From positions 248,001 through 312,000 of the forward strand of contig CAWJJO010000020.1 of the NCBI GenBank assembly GCA_963843285.1: 64,000 bases of DNA. Reading direction: 5' to 3'. Shown one piece after another: positions 44,010 through 54,500 of this stretch (positions are counted from its first letter, which is position 1; each line of letters begins with the position of its first letter). The translations under genes and the position numbers were made by a program. The stretch comes from CAZDDB01 sp963843285. Its GTDB lineage: Bacteria; Acidobacteriota; HRBIN11; JAKEFK01. Under the pieces are notes generated by a model, which was given only the letters and a program-made list of their open reading frames with translations, was not told the origin of the DNA and made no database searches.

Positions 44010-46874
44010 ATGTCAAGCAAAGAAAACGAGCCACTACCTAAGCCCTCAAGTTGTGGCATCATAAAGGTAGGACTAACTGCCGTGTCCAAATTGTTGCCAC
44101 CCGCGTTCCTGGTTTTGCTTCTCAATAGCGCCTACCTTGCGTCCTTCGCCGACCCCAGCGTGTTCTATATGGGGAATGTGCTTTTTCACCTGGCTATCGG
44201 AACTGCTTTGATCGTATCTTTTATGTTCTGGCTCCGCAGACAGTGGCCGGGATTGGTGCTTTTCGCCAGGATTGGCGCGGGGTTATTGATCGCGGGTGGA
44301 ATCATTGGTGTAATCCTCATGTGGACAGGCACCTACCGGCCTTATCGTTGGGCCCTTTACTGGCATATCGGTCTCATGAGCGTGGGAACGTTATGCCTGG
44401 GTTTCGGGCTCTACAAACAATCTAGAGTCGTGCCGGCGCGAAGAATTGCTATGCTCCTCTTTTTCGGCGCGTTGTTGCTGCCTGTCGCTGTGCAATCGTA
44501 TCAGCGCTTCCGGTCCACCGACAACTCACGAATCGTGAATCCTGCATTCCCACCGGAAACAATGAATGAAGAAGGCGGCGGCGTGAACAGTCCGTTCTTC
44601 CCGTCTTCAGCAGAAACAACAAGCGGCAAAACGATTCCTTCCACTTTTTTCATGACCTCGGAAAGTTGCAAGCGCTGCCACCCGGACATCTTCAACCAGT
44701 GGTTTTCATCCGCCCATCATTTTTCTTCCTTCAATAATCAATGGTATCGAAAGTCCATCGAATACATGCAGGATGTAATCGGAACAAAACCTTCCAAATG
44801 GTGCGGAGGATGCCATGATCACGCTGTGCTTTTTAACGGCATGATGGACACTCCCATCAGGCAGATCCTGAATACACCTGAGGCTCAGGCGGGTCTGGCA
44901 TGCACTTCATGCCACGCGATTGTCCATGTGAAAAGCAGTATGGGACAAGGTGATTTCGTGATGGAATATCCTGCCCTTCATGATCTTGCGGTAAGCGGAA
45001 ATCCTTACATCCAGAAAGTGCATGATTTCCTGGTAAGAGTGGATCCTCAACCTCATAAAAAGGTTTTCATGAAGCCGTTTGTCCGAGGAAGCACTGCCCA
45101 GTTTTGTTCTGCATGTCACAAGGTGCATCTCGATGTCGCAGTAAACAACTATCGCTGGTTCCGGGGATTTAACGATTATGACAACTGGCAAGCGAGTGGC
45201 GTATCCGGTCAAGGTGCCCGTTCCTTCTATTATCCGCCGAAACCGCAAAAGTGCGCTGATTGTCATATGCCGCTCGTGAGGGCGAATGATCCTGCCGCCG
45301 ACAATCAAGGAAACGTACATTCACACCGATTCCCCGGCGCCAACACAGCCCTTCCGTTCGTAAATCGGGATATGGAACAATTCCGCACAGTCGAGCAGTT
45401 CTTAAAAGACGGGAAAATAAGCGTTGACATTTTTGCGTACACAAAAGCGATCCCGCAAAAAACTGGTGTTGAACGTGCCCCTACCGGAACAGGACAATAC
45501 TCAGAGGGTCCGGAACTTGCGAGTACATTTGCTGTCGGTGAGGAAGCCATGACGCACGGGACGGCTCCTGCGGTGATTGTAGAACCAGCAGAAGTGATCG
45601 GTCCGATCGATAAAATCAAACCGAGCGTGCGACGCGGTGATACGATTCGTATGGAGGTCGTGGTTCGCACGCGAAAGGTCGGACACTTCTTCCCGGGCGG
45701 AACAGTGGATGCATTTGACGTATGGCTGGAATTGGAAGCGGTCGATAACAAGGGCCAAATCATATTCTGGAGCGGCAAAGCCGAAGATAAAGGCAAGGGA
45801 ACGGTGGAAGCGGGAGCGCATTTCTATCGTTCGCTGCTGCTGGATGCTCACGGAAATCGGATCAATAAACGGAATGCATGGGCCGCGCGTTCCGTGACAT
45901 ACGTACGCTTGATTCCGCCCGGCGCTGCAGACACAGCACATTTCCGGCTGCAGGTTCCAGAAAATTGCGGCGACCAGATCTACTTAAAAGCAAGGGTGAA
46001 CTACAGAAAGTTTGCATGGTGGAATACAAACTGGGCTTTTGCAGGAATCCGGGATCCGCTGGACAAAGATCCTTCGGTTGCATCCGGATACGATGATGGA
46101 AGATGGATCTTCGCCGGCGATACTTCCAAGGTTTCCGGAAAACTGAAAGCGATCCCCGATCTGCCGATCATCGATATGGCAACTGCCTCGGCGACGTTAA
46201 ATGTTGTTGACGCGAGTGCCATTTTGCCTGAATTCAAAGTGAAGGCGGATCCATCCGACCGTGAACGGTGGAATGATTACGGTATCGGGTTGTTGTTGCA
46301 GGGAGATTTGAAAGGTGCCGAGCAAGCATTCCTGCAGGTTGTTGAAATCGATCCGAAATATGCAGACGGTTGGGTTAATATCGGTCGCGCCAGAATCCAG
46401 GAAGGTGATACCACGGGGGCACAGGAAGTCTTGAAGAAGGCGTTCGCGCTCGATCCGGAACTGGCCAAAACACACTTCTTTTACGCACTGACATTGAAAA
46501 CGCAAGGACGATATGACGAAGCTTTGGAGCATCTGAGAAAGACCATCGAACAATATCCGCAAGACCGCGTGGTTCGAAATCAGCTGGGCCGCATCCTGTT
46601 TCTGCAACGCCGTTATCAAGAAGCTGTCTCTGAGTTTACGCACGCACTGCAGGTAGATCCGGAAGATTTACAAGCACACTACAATCTGATGCTCTGTTAT
46701 CAGGGCCTGAAGAATACGGCAATGGCAGAGAAAGAGAAAAAGCTGTACCTGCGGTTCAAGGCGGATGAATCCTCCCAGACGATCACGGGACCGTATCGTC
46801 TTTTGAATGCCGAAGACAACAACGAGCGGCAACCGATCCATGAACATTTTTCAATAGAGAATCCCGGTTCATGA
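44010..46874 (+). CDS. Membrane multihaem cytochrome c (c554-like) fused to TPRs
   Basis: 954 residues. About five N-terminal transmembrane helices (30-155) are followed by a periplasmic domain with five CxxCH haem sites: CKRCH (from residue 220), CGGCH, CTSCH, CSACH and CADCH. A beta-rich domain follows (about 510-720; PSVRRGDTIRMEVVVRTRKV, FPGGTVDAFDVWLELEAVD). The C-terminal TPR array spans about 745-930. The cytochrome part resembles c554/c-prime proteins. It is translationally coupled (4-nt overlap) to an ASPIC/UnbV protein. Likely role: periplasmic electron transfer with protein docking through TPRs. The start is not well defined. Confidence 0.88.
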   Translation: MSSKENEPLPKPSSCGIIKVGLTAVSKLLPPAFLVLLLNSAYLASFADPSVFYMGNVLFHLAIGTALIVSFMFWLRRQWPGLVLFARIGAGLLIAGGIIGVILMWTGTYRPYRWALYWHIGLMSVGTLCLGFGLYKQSRVVPARRIAMLLFFGALLLPVAVQSYQRFRSTDNSRIVNPAFPPETMNEEGGGVNSPFFPSSAETTSGKTIPSTFFMTSESCKRCHPDIFNQWFSSAHHFSSFNNQWYRKSIEYMQDVIGTKPSKWCGGCHDHAVLFNGMMDTPIRQILNTPEAQAGLACTSCHAIVHVKSSMGQGDFVMEYPALHDLAVSGNPYIQKVHDFLVRVDPQPHKKVFMKPFVRGSTAQFCSACHKVHLDVAVNNYRWFRGFNDYDNWQASGVSGQGARSFYYPPKPQKCADCHMPLVRANDPAADNQGNVHSHRFPGANTALPFVNRDMEQFRTVEQFLKDGKISVDIFAYTKAIPQKTGVERAPTGTGQYSEGPELASTFAVGEEAMTHGTAPAVIVEPAEVIGPIDKIKPSVRRGDTIRMEVVVRTRKVGHFFPGGTVDAFDVWLELEAVDNKGQIIFWSGKAEDKGKGTVEAGAHFYRSLLLDAHGNRINKRNAWAARSVTYVRLIPPGAADTAHFRLQVPENCGDQIYLKARVNYRKFAWWNTNWAFAGIRDPLDKDPSVASGYDDGRWIFAGDTSKVSGKLKAIPDLPIIDMATASATLNVVDASAILPEFKVKADPSDRERWNDYGIGLLLQGDLKGAEQAFLQVVEIDPKYADGWVNIGRARIQEGDTTGAQEVLKKAFALDPELAKTHFFYALTLKTQGRYDEALEHLRKTIEQYPQDRVVRNQLGRILFLQRRYQEAVSEFTHALQVDPEDLQAHYNLMLCYQGLKNTAMAEKEKKLYLRFKADESSQTITGPYRLLNAEDNNERQPIHEHFSIENPGS

Positions 46875-48550
46875 AGTCATACTTCTTGCTGACTGCGCTG
46901 CTGCTCCTGGTTGTCTGCAAACAAGACACATCGAAGCAAACACCTGTGGCGGTGATTTCGAACTCTTCCGCATTCTCCGTTCAATTTACAAATATCACGC
47001 AAAAAGCGGGGATTCACTTTCTGCACAATCACGGCGGATTCGGAAAAAAGTACCTTCCTGAGTCTATGGGATCCGGATGCGCATTCCTGGATTACAACAA
47101 TGATGGCCGGCAGGACATCTTGCTTGTCAATTCCAAAGATTGGCCCGATCACTACGGCAAGCCATCTTTTCCTGCTCTCTACAGAAACAACGGACACGGC
47201 ACTTTTACCGATGTCACGCCCGAAGCCGGGCTTGCGACCGAAATGTATGGATTGGGAGTCGCGATTGCAGACTATGACAACGACGGAAATGACGACATCT
47301 ACATCACCTGCCTCGAATCGGATCACCTGTTTCACAACAACGGGAACGGGAGCTTTACAGATGTGACTCGACCGAGCGGGGTGGCCGACTCCGAATTTGG
47401 CACTAGCTCTACCTGGATCGATTACGACAAAGACGGCAAGCTGGATCTCTACGTTAGCAACTATGTGAAATGGTCTCCGGAGAAAGATCTGTATTGCACA
47501 CTAGATGGAGTCAACAAATCCTACTGCACTCCGGAATCCTATGAAGGCGCATCGCCGATCCTGTATCAAAATCGGGGAAACGGGATGTTTGAGAATGTGA
47601 CCAAAACTGCGGGATTACACGATCCAACAAGCAAAGCGTTGGGTGTGGTGGAACTGGATTATGATCAGGATGGCTGGCCGGATCTTTTTGTGGCAAATGA
47701 TACACAGCCGAACAAGCTCTATCGCAACAATCAAAATGGAACATTCACTGACAAGGGTGTGGTCGCCGGTGTAGCCTTTAGCGAAGCTGGTGTCGCGCGA
47801 GCCGGGATGGGTGTAGATGCCACTGACTATGACGGTTCCGGTTACCCTTCCTTATTAGTAGGCAACTTTTCAAATGAGATGATCGGTCTTTATCACAATG
47901 AAGGCTCCGGACTCTTTATTGATGAAGCTCCCGCCACAATGGTGGGTCAGGCAAGTCTTTTGACTCTGACTTTTGGCGCGTTTTTTTTTGATTTCGATCT
48001 GGACGGCCATACGGATATCTTCACGGCCAACGGTCATGTTCATGATGATATCAATCGGGTCCAACAGCAGATTACCTACGCGGAACCGCCGCACCTGTTC
48101 CGCAACCTTGGCGCAAAAAAATTCGAAGAAGTGACTCGCAAAGTAGGTCCGGATCTGTCGCGGCCTGTCGTAGCACGGGGGGCAGCGTTTGGAGATATCG
48201 ATAACGACGGGGACCTGGATGTCCTGCTGTCCATAAATGGCGGACCTGCATCACTATTCAGAAATGAAAACCTTCAGAAGAATCATTCCCTCACGTTGAA
48301 GATGATCGGCACAAAAAGCAATCGGGACGGAATCGGAGCAAAGGTTGTCATCCATCTGCAGGATGGAAGCACGCAATGGCAGGCTGTAAAAGGCAGCTCC
48401 AGTTATTGTTCGCAAAGCCAGATGCCTCTCACCTTCGGTTTGGGCAATCAGCAGATGGTAAAGCTCGTAGAAGTCTACTGGCCCAGCGGCACCATCCAGA
48501 AACTGACAAATGTAAAGGCCGATCAAATCCTAACAGTTAAGGAAATGTAG
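46871..48550 (+). CDS. CRTAC1-type FG-GAP/VCBS repeat protein with ASPIC/UnbV domain
   Basis: 559 residues. The signal sequence ends in Cys (LLLLVVC), so lipidation is possible. Seven or so FG-GAP/VCBS blades follow with Ca-binding DxDxDG-like loops (DYNNDGRQDI, DYDNDGNDDIYITC, DIDNDGDLDVLL), forming a beta-propeller. The C-terminal ASPIC/UnbV domain (about 480-559) ends in VYWPSGTIQKL and KADQILTVKE. Related eukaryotic CRTAC1 is an extracellular matrix protein. It is coupled to the upstream cytochrome gene; its stop lies in an inverted repeat. Confidence 0.92.
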   Translation: MKSYFLLTALLLLVVCKQDTSKQTPVAVISNSSAFSVQFTNITQKAGIHFLHNHGGFGKKYLPESMGSGCAFLDYNNDGRQDILLVNSKDWPDHYGKPSFPALYRNNGHGTFTDVTPEAGLATEMYGLGVAIADYDNDGNDDIYITCLESDHLFHNNGNGSFTDVTRPSGVADSEFGTSSTWIDYDKDGKLDLYVSNYVKWSPEKDLYCTLDGVNKSYCTPESYEGASPILYQNRGNGMFENVTKTAGLHDPTSKALGVVELDYDQDGWPDLFVANDTQPNKLYRNNQNGTFTDKGVVAGVAFSEAGVARAGMGVDATDYDGSGYPSLLVGNFSNEMIGLYHNEGSGLFIDEAPATMVGQASLLTLTFGAFFFDFDLDGHTDIFTANGHVHDDINRVQQQITYAEPPHLFRNLGAKKFEEVTRKVGPDLSRPVVARGAAFGDIDNDGDLDVLLSINGGPASLFRNENLQKNHSLTLKMIGTKSNRDGIGAKVVIHLQDGSTQWQAVKGSSSYCSQSQMPLTFGLGNQQMVKLVEVYWPSGTIQKLTNVKADQILTVKEM

Positions 48551-48624
48551 TAGGGGCGACCCTTGTGGGCGCCCTCAAGAAATGGCCATTTTCCAGGGCG
48601 GGCGACCACAAGGGTCGCCCCTAC
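48550..48624. repeat. Perfect 19-bp inverted repeat between convergent genes (family A, GTAGGGGCGACC subtype)
   Basis: Arms 48550-48568 and 48606-48624 are perfect over 19 bp. The TAG of the left gene and the TAG of the right gene both begin within or next to the arms. It could act as a bidirectional terminator. One arm matches the element at 26616. Confidence 0.85.
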
Positions 48625-49823
48625 TATTTTTCTTGTTCTGCCAATGCTAATGCTTGCTGAGCCCTTGTGTGTTGCGGATCTTTCTGAATCGCCAGCTTCA
48701 AATTTTCAATCGCTTCCGGCCACCGTGAAAGTTTGAAATAAGCAACACCAAGGTTGTAATAGGCTTCAGCAAAGTCCGGTTTCCAGTGAACCGAATTTTG
48801 AAAAGCCTCGATCGCTTCCGGGTAGCGTCCCATTTTCCCGTAGGCAATTCCGAGATTGTAGTAATTCAGGTATCCTGGATTCATCGCGATCGACCGCTTG
48901 TGATACACGAGTGCTTCTTCCCATCGTCCCAGACCCTGCAACGCTGCGCCGAGATTATCGCAAGCATCCGCATCTTCACGGAGTCGTAACGCAGTTTGAA
49001 ATTCGCGTAAAGCCAACAGATATAAACCTGCATCCATATAAGTGCGTCCGCGAGTGCGATACCAGAATGAGCTTTCGCCTTCTGATACAAGCGCCGCATA
49101 AATGGGATCGATCAACGCGGTCTTTTCCGGCAATTCCCGGATCCTTGCAAGCGCCCGCGTAGCGTTCGACGGATCATGCAAGCGACGGTAGATGATCGCG
49201 AGAAGACTGTACGCCTCGGCCTGACTGGGATTCAACCTGGTTGCTGTTTCAGCAAAGTCTCCAGCCGACTGAATCGAACCTCGGGACATGGCAATCTGCG
49301 CCAACCCGACATAAGCGTCCGCCGAATTCGCATCCCGTTGAAGGGCCAAACGGAAATGCCGCTCCGATTCATCCAATTTTCCAGCATCAAACAGAGCTCT
49401 TGCATGACGGATTTGCTGGGGAACATAACCCGGGTTCAAGGTCTCTGCTTGTTGAAACCAATTGAATGCTTCCGGTGATCCGATATCTTCCAGTGCAATC
49501 GAGCAATAATAGGGCCAGCGAAACTCTTTGGGATCCAGGTTCGCCGCCTTCCGATAACAGGGGATGGATTCTTCCTTCAAGCCATGCACATCCAGGGTCA
49601 TTCCAAGCTTGCCCCAGGCCGCTGCTGATTTCGGATTTTCGTCCGCTTCCCCCTGCAAACGCCGGATCTTTTCTGCAACCTGCGGCTCCATTCCATCCAG
49701 CCGGACCGCCGGTGCGGAACTTCGATTTTCTACTACACTATTAGAAGTTCGACGATCGCCGAAGTAGAAGAGCGCGAGAATCACGGCAAGCAGTGCTATG
49801 CCGGAATTCCATTTACTTGCCAT
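48624..49823 (-). CDS. Membrane-anchored TPR protein of the UnbV cluster
   Basis: 399 residues. A single N-terminal hydrophobic anchor (GIALLAVILALFYFG) precedes about nine TPR units covering the rest of the protein (NLGIAYGKMGRYPEAIEAF, NLGVAYFKLSRWPEAIENL). The block VEPQVAEKI/MEPQVAEKIRRLQGEAD near residue 45 is shared with the TPR gene at 54904-56284, so they are paralogues. It overlaps the UnbV gene at 49813 by 11 nt. Confidence 0.88.
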   Translation of the reverse strand: MASKWNSGIALLAVILALFYFGDRRTSNSVVENRSSAPAVRLDGMEPQVAEKIRRLQGEADENPKSAAAWGKLGMTLDVHGLKEESIPCYRKAANLDPKEFRWPYYCSIALEDIGSPEAFNWFQQAETLNPGYVPQQIRHARALFDAGKLDESERHFRLALQRDANSADAYVGLAQIAMSRGSIQSAGDFAETATRLNPSQAEAYSLLAIIYRRLHDPSNATRALARIRELPEKTALIDPIYAALVSEGESSFWYRTRGRTYMDAGLYLLALREFQTALRLREDADACDNLGAALQGLGRWEEALVYHKRSIAMNPGYLNYYNLGIAYGKMGRYPEAIEAFQNSVHWKPDFAEAYYNLGVAYFKLSRWPEAIENLKLAIQKDPQHTRAQQALALAEQEK

Positions 49824-51501
49824 GACCCTTGTTTAAAACGAGAATTTGATCCGCCCTTGCGCCGGCAAATGTTTCGACTTTGCCGCCTGGCCATTGGACC
49901 CGGATTTGATCCACGCTGGTTGCACGGCCTAAACCGAAATGCGCGCGAGGATCATTGCCGCAAAGGTAACTGTATCCGGGAGCAACGAGTCGGACGATTT
50001 TCTTTCCGGCCACTTCGGCTGTAATTGTAGCTCCGATGGCATCGCGCTTGAGAACCGGGTCGAGGGCGCGGATCAGCAGCCAATGCGCTTTATCATTCGT
50101 TTCGTTGCGATACAAACGTGCCGGTCCGCCGCAATTGTTGACCAGCAAATCGATGTCCCCATCATTGTCGATATCCGCGAATGCCAGACTACGGCTGTTC
50201 TCCACGGCCGACCAAAATGCGCCTGCGCGTTGTGAGACATTTTGAAAGTGACCGGCGCCGTCATTTTGAAAGAGAAAATTCGACTCAGCATATGGATCCC
50301 AGTAGCTCGCCGATTCGTTGTGAATCAGCAAAGGACCGCGCGCGATGCGTCCGTTTGCAACCGCAATGTCGAGATCACCGTCATTGTCAAAATCAAAGAA
50401 CCCTGTGCCAAAGCCGGTAAACGGGATACTGGGGCCGGCCAATCCAGCCTCCCAGGAATCATCCTGAAAGCCGACGGCTCCAAGATTCCTGTAGAGTGTG
50501 TTCTTCTCTTCACGCAGATGAGTCATAAAGAGATCCAGGTCGCCATCGCCATCCATGTCCCCGGTCGCAACACCCATACTCGCTTCCGGCTGACCAAGCG
50601 CATTTACAGCAGCGCCACGTTCCATCGCTTCATCGTGAAATGTGCCGTCCCTTTGATTGATCCACAGATGATTTGGTTCACCATCATTGGCAACATAAAT
50701 ATCAGGATATGAATCGCCGCTAAAATCTGCGCTTACAACGCCAAGCCCTTTCAGCGCGGAGGAAGCGATTCCAGAAGCAACGGAAACATCTGTGAAGGAG
50801 CCGTTACGATCGTTGTGATAAAGAACGTCGGGAAGGCCTGCAAAACCTTTAGGACCGCAATACTCAGGGCGGCCGGCTTTGTCGGTGCAATGAACTGCCG
50901 GATTGTACTCCAGATATTTCGCGACATAGATGTCCAGAAATCCATCCAGATCGTAGTCCAGAAAAATCACCGAGGAACTCCAGCCGGTATTTGTGATTCC
51001 CCCTTGATTTGTGATCTCTGCAAAAGTTCCATTGCCGTTGTTCTTGAAAAGCTTGTCGTGTCCGAAATTCGTTACATACAGGTCCAGATCACCGTCGTTG
51101 TCGATATCGCCGGCCGCGACTCCAAGTCCGTAGCCTGGATCGCCGAGTCCGGCTTTCTCGGTCACATCCGTAAACGTTCCGTCTTTCTGCTGCAGGAAAA
51201 GTCGATCCTTGATAACGCCATTCGGCTTGTTGTGAGGACCTGCGTTTACAAGATAAATGTCTGACAACCCATCATTGTTGTAATCGAAGAAAGCGGCGCC
51301 CGACCCTAAACTTTCAGGCATATAGTAGCTTCCATCAACGCCGGCATCATGCTGAAAACTCAACTTGCTCTGTTGCGTGATATCTGTGAAAAATCCGGGT
51401 TGGGTCTTTGGTGTTGGATTTGTGCAGCCTATAAGAATCAACAAGAGCGCCAGTTGGAGCGCGGGCGTCCCGCCCGCTGGACAAACTTTCTTCACTTTCA
51501 T
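49813..51501 (-). CDS. CRTAC1-type VCBS/ASPIC-UnbV lipoprotein
   Basis: 562 residues. The signal peptide ends in a lipobox (LLILIGC), so it is probably a lipoprotein. The first codons (VCPAGGTPALQ) are encoded by a dispersed inverted repeat. FG-GAP/VCBS blades carry loops such as DYNNDGLSDIYLVN and DIDNDGDLDLYVTN, and the ASPIC/UnbV end has VQWPGGKVETF and ADQILVLNK. It is most similar to the protein at 56281-57912, which indicates tandem duplication of a TPR-UnbV pair. Confidence 0.92.
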   Translation of the reverse strand: MKVKKVCPAGGTPALQLALLLILIGCTNPTPKTQPGFFTDITQQSKLSFQHDAGVDGSYYMPESLGSGAAFFDYNNDGLSDIYLVNAGPHNKPNGVIKDRLFLQQKDGTFTDVTEKAGLGDPGYGLGVAAGDIDNDGDLDLYVTNFGHDKLFKNNGNGTFAEITNQGGITNTGWSSSVIFLDYDLDGFLDIYVAKYLEYNPAVHCTDKAGRPEYCGPKGFAGLPDVLYHNDRNGSFTDVSVASGIASSALKGLGVVSADFSGDSYPDIYVANDGEPNHLWINQRDGTFHDEAMERGAAVNALGQPEASMGVATGDMDGDGDLDLFMTHLREEKNTLYRNLGAVGFQDDSWEAGLAGPSIPFTGFGTGFFDFDNDGDLDIAVANGRIARGPLLIHNESASYWDPYAESNFLFQNDGAGHFQNVSQRAGAFWSAVENSRSLAFADIDNDGDIDLLVNNCGGPARLYRNETNDKAHWLLIRALDPVLKRDAIGATITAEVAGKKIVRLVAPGYSYLCGNDPRAHFGLGRATSVDQIRVQWPGGKVETFAGARADQILVLNKGHGK

Positions 51502-51528
51502 CTCTGGCGGGCGGGACGCCCGCGCTCC
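51456..51528. repeat. Perfect 22-bp GC-rich inverted repeat at a gene junction (family A)
   Basis: Arms 51456-51477 and 51507-51528 match over 22 bp. The element spans the end of the 1137-residue gene and the start of the 562-residue gene. It encodes the last residues (ERGRPARQR) of one and the first residues of the signal peptide of the other. Confidence 0.9.
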
Positions 51529-54500
51529 ATTTCCATCCTAAATTTTTCACTGGTCACTTTCCTGGTATTGTAATTCCGCAAATATTCCTGGTGCACTGCA
51601 TCATTCGGAAATGATTCGTCCGGGCCATACGGATAAACAGTCATTGCGTGAAACGGAAGAGGCGCTACCGTCTTTCCTTCCACCGTGTTCAGATCCCCGT
51701 CTTTCATCCAGCCGTCACTGTAAATCAGAAAATCGCGGGTCCATCCGTGTTTCAACGCCGGAACTTGTGACGCATCATATTGAATACTCAATTCGTCACC
51801 CGAATTGATGATCACATATTGATCATCCGGCTCCAAGAGCAGCGGTTTGACATCGCCGTATCGCGTGTAATACCCGACAAGATCACGCCATTTCGGTTCC
51901 GCGCTGACGTGACTGTAGTCAAACCAGTGCGGACCATCCAGGCCTTTGCGAAACACCTCTGAGAAACCACGGTAATGCAGATCGGCAACGACCGGCTTGA
52001 GAGGAGTCATTGTGTATGGAGCGGATGGCTCATTTTTTGTAAAGAAGATTTGATCCCAGGAGATCTCCATATTGGTTCGAATTCGAATCTTGTAGTTCTC
52101 CGTCAGGAACTTACCCTTCAGATCGGCAATCATCATTTTGTTCTTACCCTGCGGAAAGCCCAACTCCGGAATGACAGTCTGCCAGTCCCCATGTGAATCA
52201 AGAACTTGCAGATAAGGCCTGATTACTTTCGGAGTCCGTTCGGATTGTGAAATTGCTACATTGATGCTTGCATCGGTGGGAAACAGCCAGCAATTCATAA
52301 ACAGGACGATATCGCTTTCGCGGGACTGCTTTCCGAGATCCAAGATCAAATCGTGCATCCGGGCGATACCCTGATATTGATCAGGGGAAAAACCGGAGAC
52401 GTACTGATCATCCTTCTCACGAATCAACGGAAGCATGTTCCTTCCCTTTTCATCCCTCGCCGCAACCGGATAAAGTTTTTGGAAAACAGGGTAGATCCGC
52501 AGGTCAGGATAGGGCGGAATTACGAATTTTTCATCCACATAGACTTCTACGGTATTCGGATGATCCAGAACGATCAGACGATTTTGATCCAGAAACGCGG
52601 TCTCCCAAAGCTCTTCCGTGATCTGGATAAAATACTTGCCGTCTCGTTCCTGAATTGCGGCACCTGGAATCTTGAGAAATTCTTGAGTGGAGTTGGGAAA
52701 TCCGTACTTCATTTCGCCCGCCATGATTCCCAGAGGCATTCCCAGCGCGCTCTTCCACAGAATATCAGTGACAAAATCATATTCCTTTCCATTCCATGCA
52801 TAGAGAAAAGCGCACGATCCTTTCAGAACCTGCTTCTCCACAATTGTCTGATTGCTCCCCGGCAACACATGATTCTGAGGAACGCCGTTTGTCCACACAA
52901 TCCGTATCACATCCGCTTGCTTGCGGTCCCCCAATCCAAAGTGCACCACAGGCTCAGTAACAACCGCCATCTGATATTGATCGCCGGTCTTAACTTCCAC
53001 CTTTGCGCCGATACTGTTTCGATTATTCTTGCCGCTTCCCGGTCCAAGACCGACTGGCTGCACGTTCAGCCAGTAGTTCGCATTTCCACCGTCGTTCCGC
53101 AGCAGGTGAATTCTGCCGTCTGTTCCCGTTACAAGCAAGTCTTCGTCGCCATCCGAATCGTAGTCCGTCACAGTCAGCGTTCGGGAGGAGACCGAAGGAA
53201 GCAAGTGAGACACATCTTTGTAGCCGCCGTTTCCCTGGCCTCTAAATAATTGCGCCTGATTCGTTCCTGCGAATACAAAGTCGCGAATCCCGTCATTGTC
53301 GAAATCCGGACACGCAACGTCGACCGCAGCTACCTGAAGAATTTTCTTAGGATAGAAAGTTCCATCTTTCTTGTTTACAAAGAGCTGCCCGCCAATCCAT
53401 AGATCCAAATAGCCATCCTGATTGGCGTCTACTGCTACTACGGCGCCGGAACCTCCTGCGGATCGAATGCCTAAGTTACTGATAACATCCTGAAAGTGCC
53501 CCTGCCTCAAGTTCGTAAAGAGAAAACTGCGATCTCCACTGACAAAAAGATCGAGATCTCCATCTTCATCAAAGTCGCCGAACACGGCTTTTTTTCCTGT
53601 CGATCCTGCAATCCCCAGTTGATCGGAAAACTCTGTGAATGTGCCGTCACCGTTGTTCCGGTATGCGCGATTTCCGGAAGGCTTCAGCAACAGCAGATCC
53701 AGATCTCCGTCTTGATCCAGTTCTACAAACAGCGCGCGCGCCGCGTCCTCATCTGAAATGTGAGCGTCTTTGGTGACGTCCGAAAACTTTCCATTTCCAA
53801 TGTTTCGGTAAAGGCTATGTTTGGTCTCGCGAACAACGTAAAGATCCAGCTTGCCGTCATTGTCAAAATCACCGAAATGGGCTGAAATGCTTGCCCCCGC
53901 GCTTTGCAACCCGGCCTGACGAGTGACATCGACAAATTTCGTTCCGAGATTCTTGAACAACAAGCCCGGCCCCGCGACAAACAGATCTACGCGGCCGTCC
54001 GCATCAAAATCTCCGGCGACAATGCTTGCAACGTTTTGAATCTGATTGAGCGATGCGGCAGAAGTACTTTCTACAAAACGGATGGAGGCGAGTCTGATCT
54101 GCTCACTTCTTAGTTTGGCAAGGATTGCAGGCGAATAGTGAAGAATCGGAAAGCCGATCATCGCCCCACCGGGCCCGACCAGATCAATGATTGAGCTCTG
54201 ATAGAGCGGAGTGGGTTTCAACAGGTTTGTGAGAGCAATGACCAGGGGAAGGGATGACTCTGTATTTCCTGCTTTTAGAGAATCCAGCGCTGTTTCAAAA
54301 TAATTTGCGATTTCGGGCGTGAGCTCCGGAATCTGCTTGCGAATTTCCTCCAACTGAGCAACTGCATCAATCCTTTCGTCATTGCGGACCAATGCCTGGA
54401 TCCATTCCAGATGCGCCGCGAGATTGCCCGGCATTAGTTCCACAACACGTTTGAGACGAGGTTCCTGTTTTTTCCAGTTGCCGGATCTCGCGTAAAGTTG

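Noticed and set aside
52353..53249. 298-codon plus-strand frame
   Set aside because: Antisense to the large TPR-UnbV gene; composition mirrors that gene and no domain is seen.
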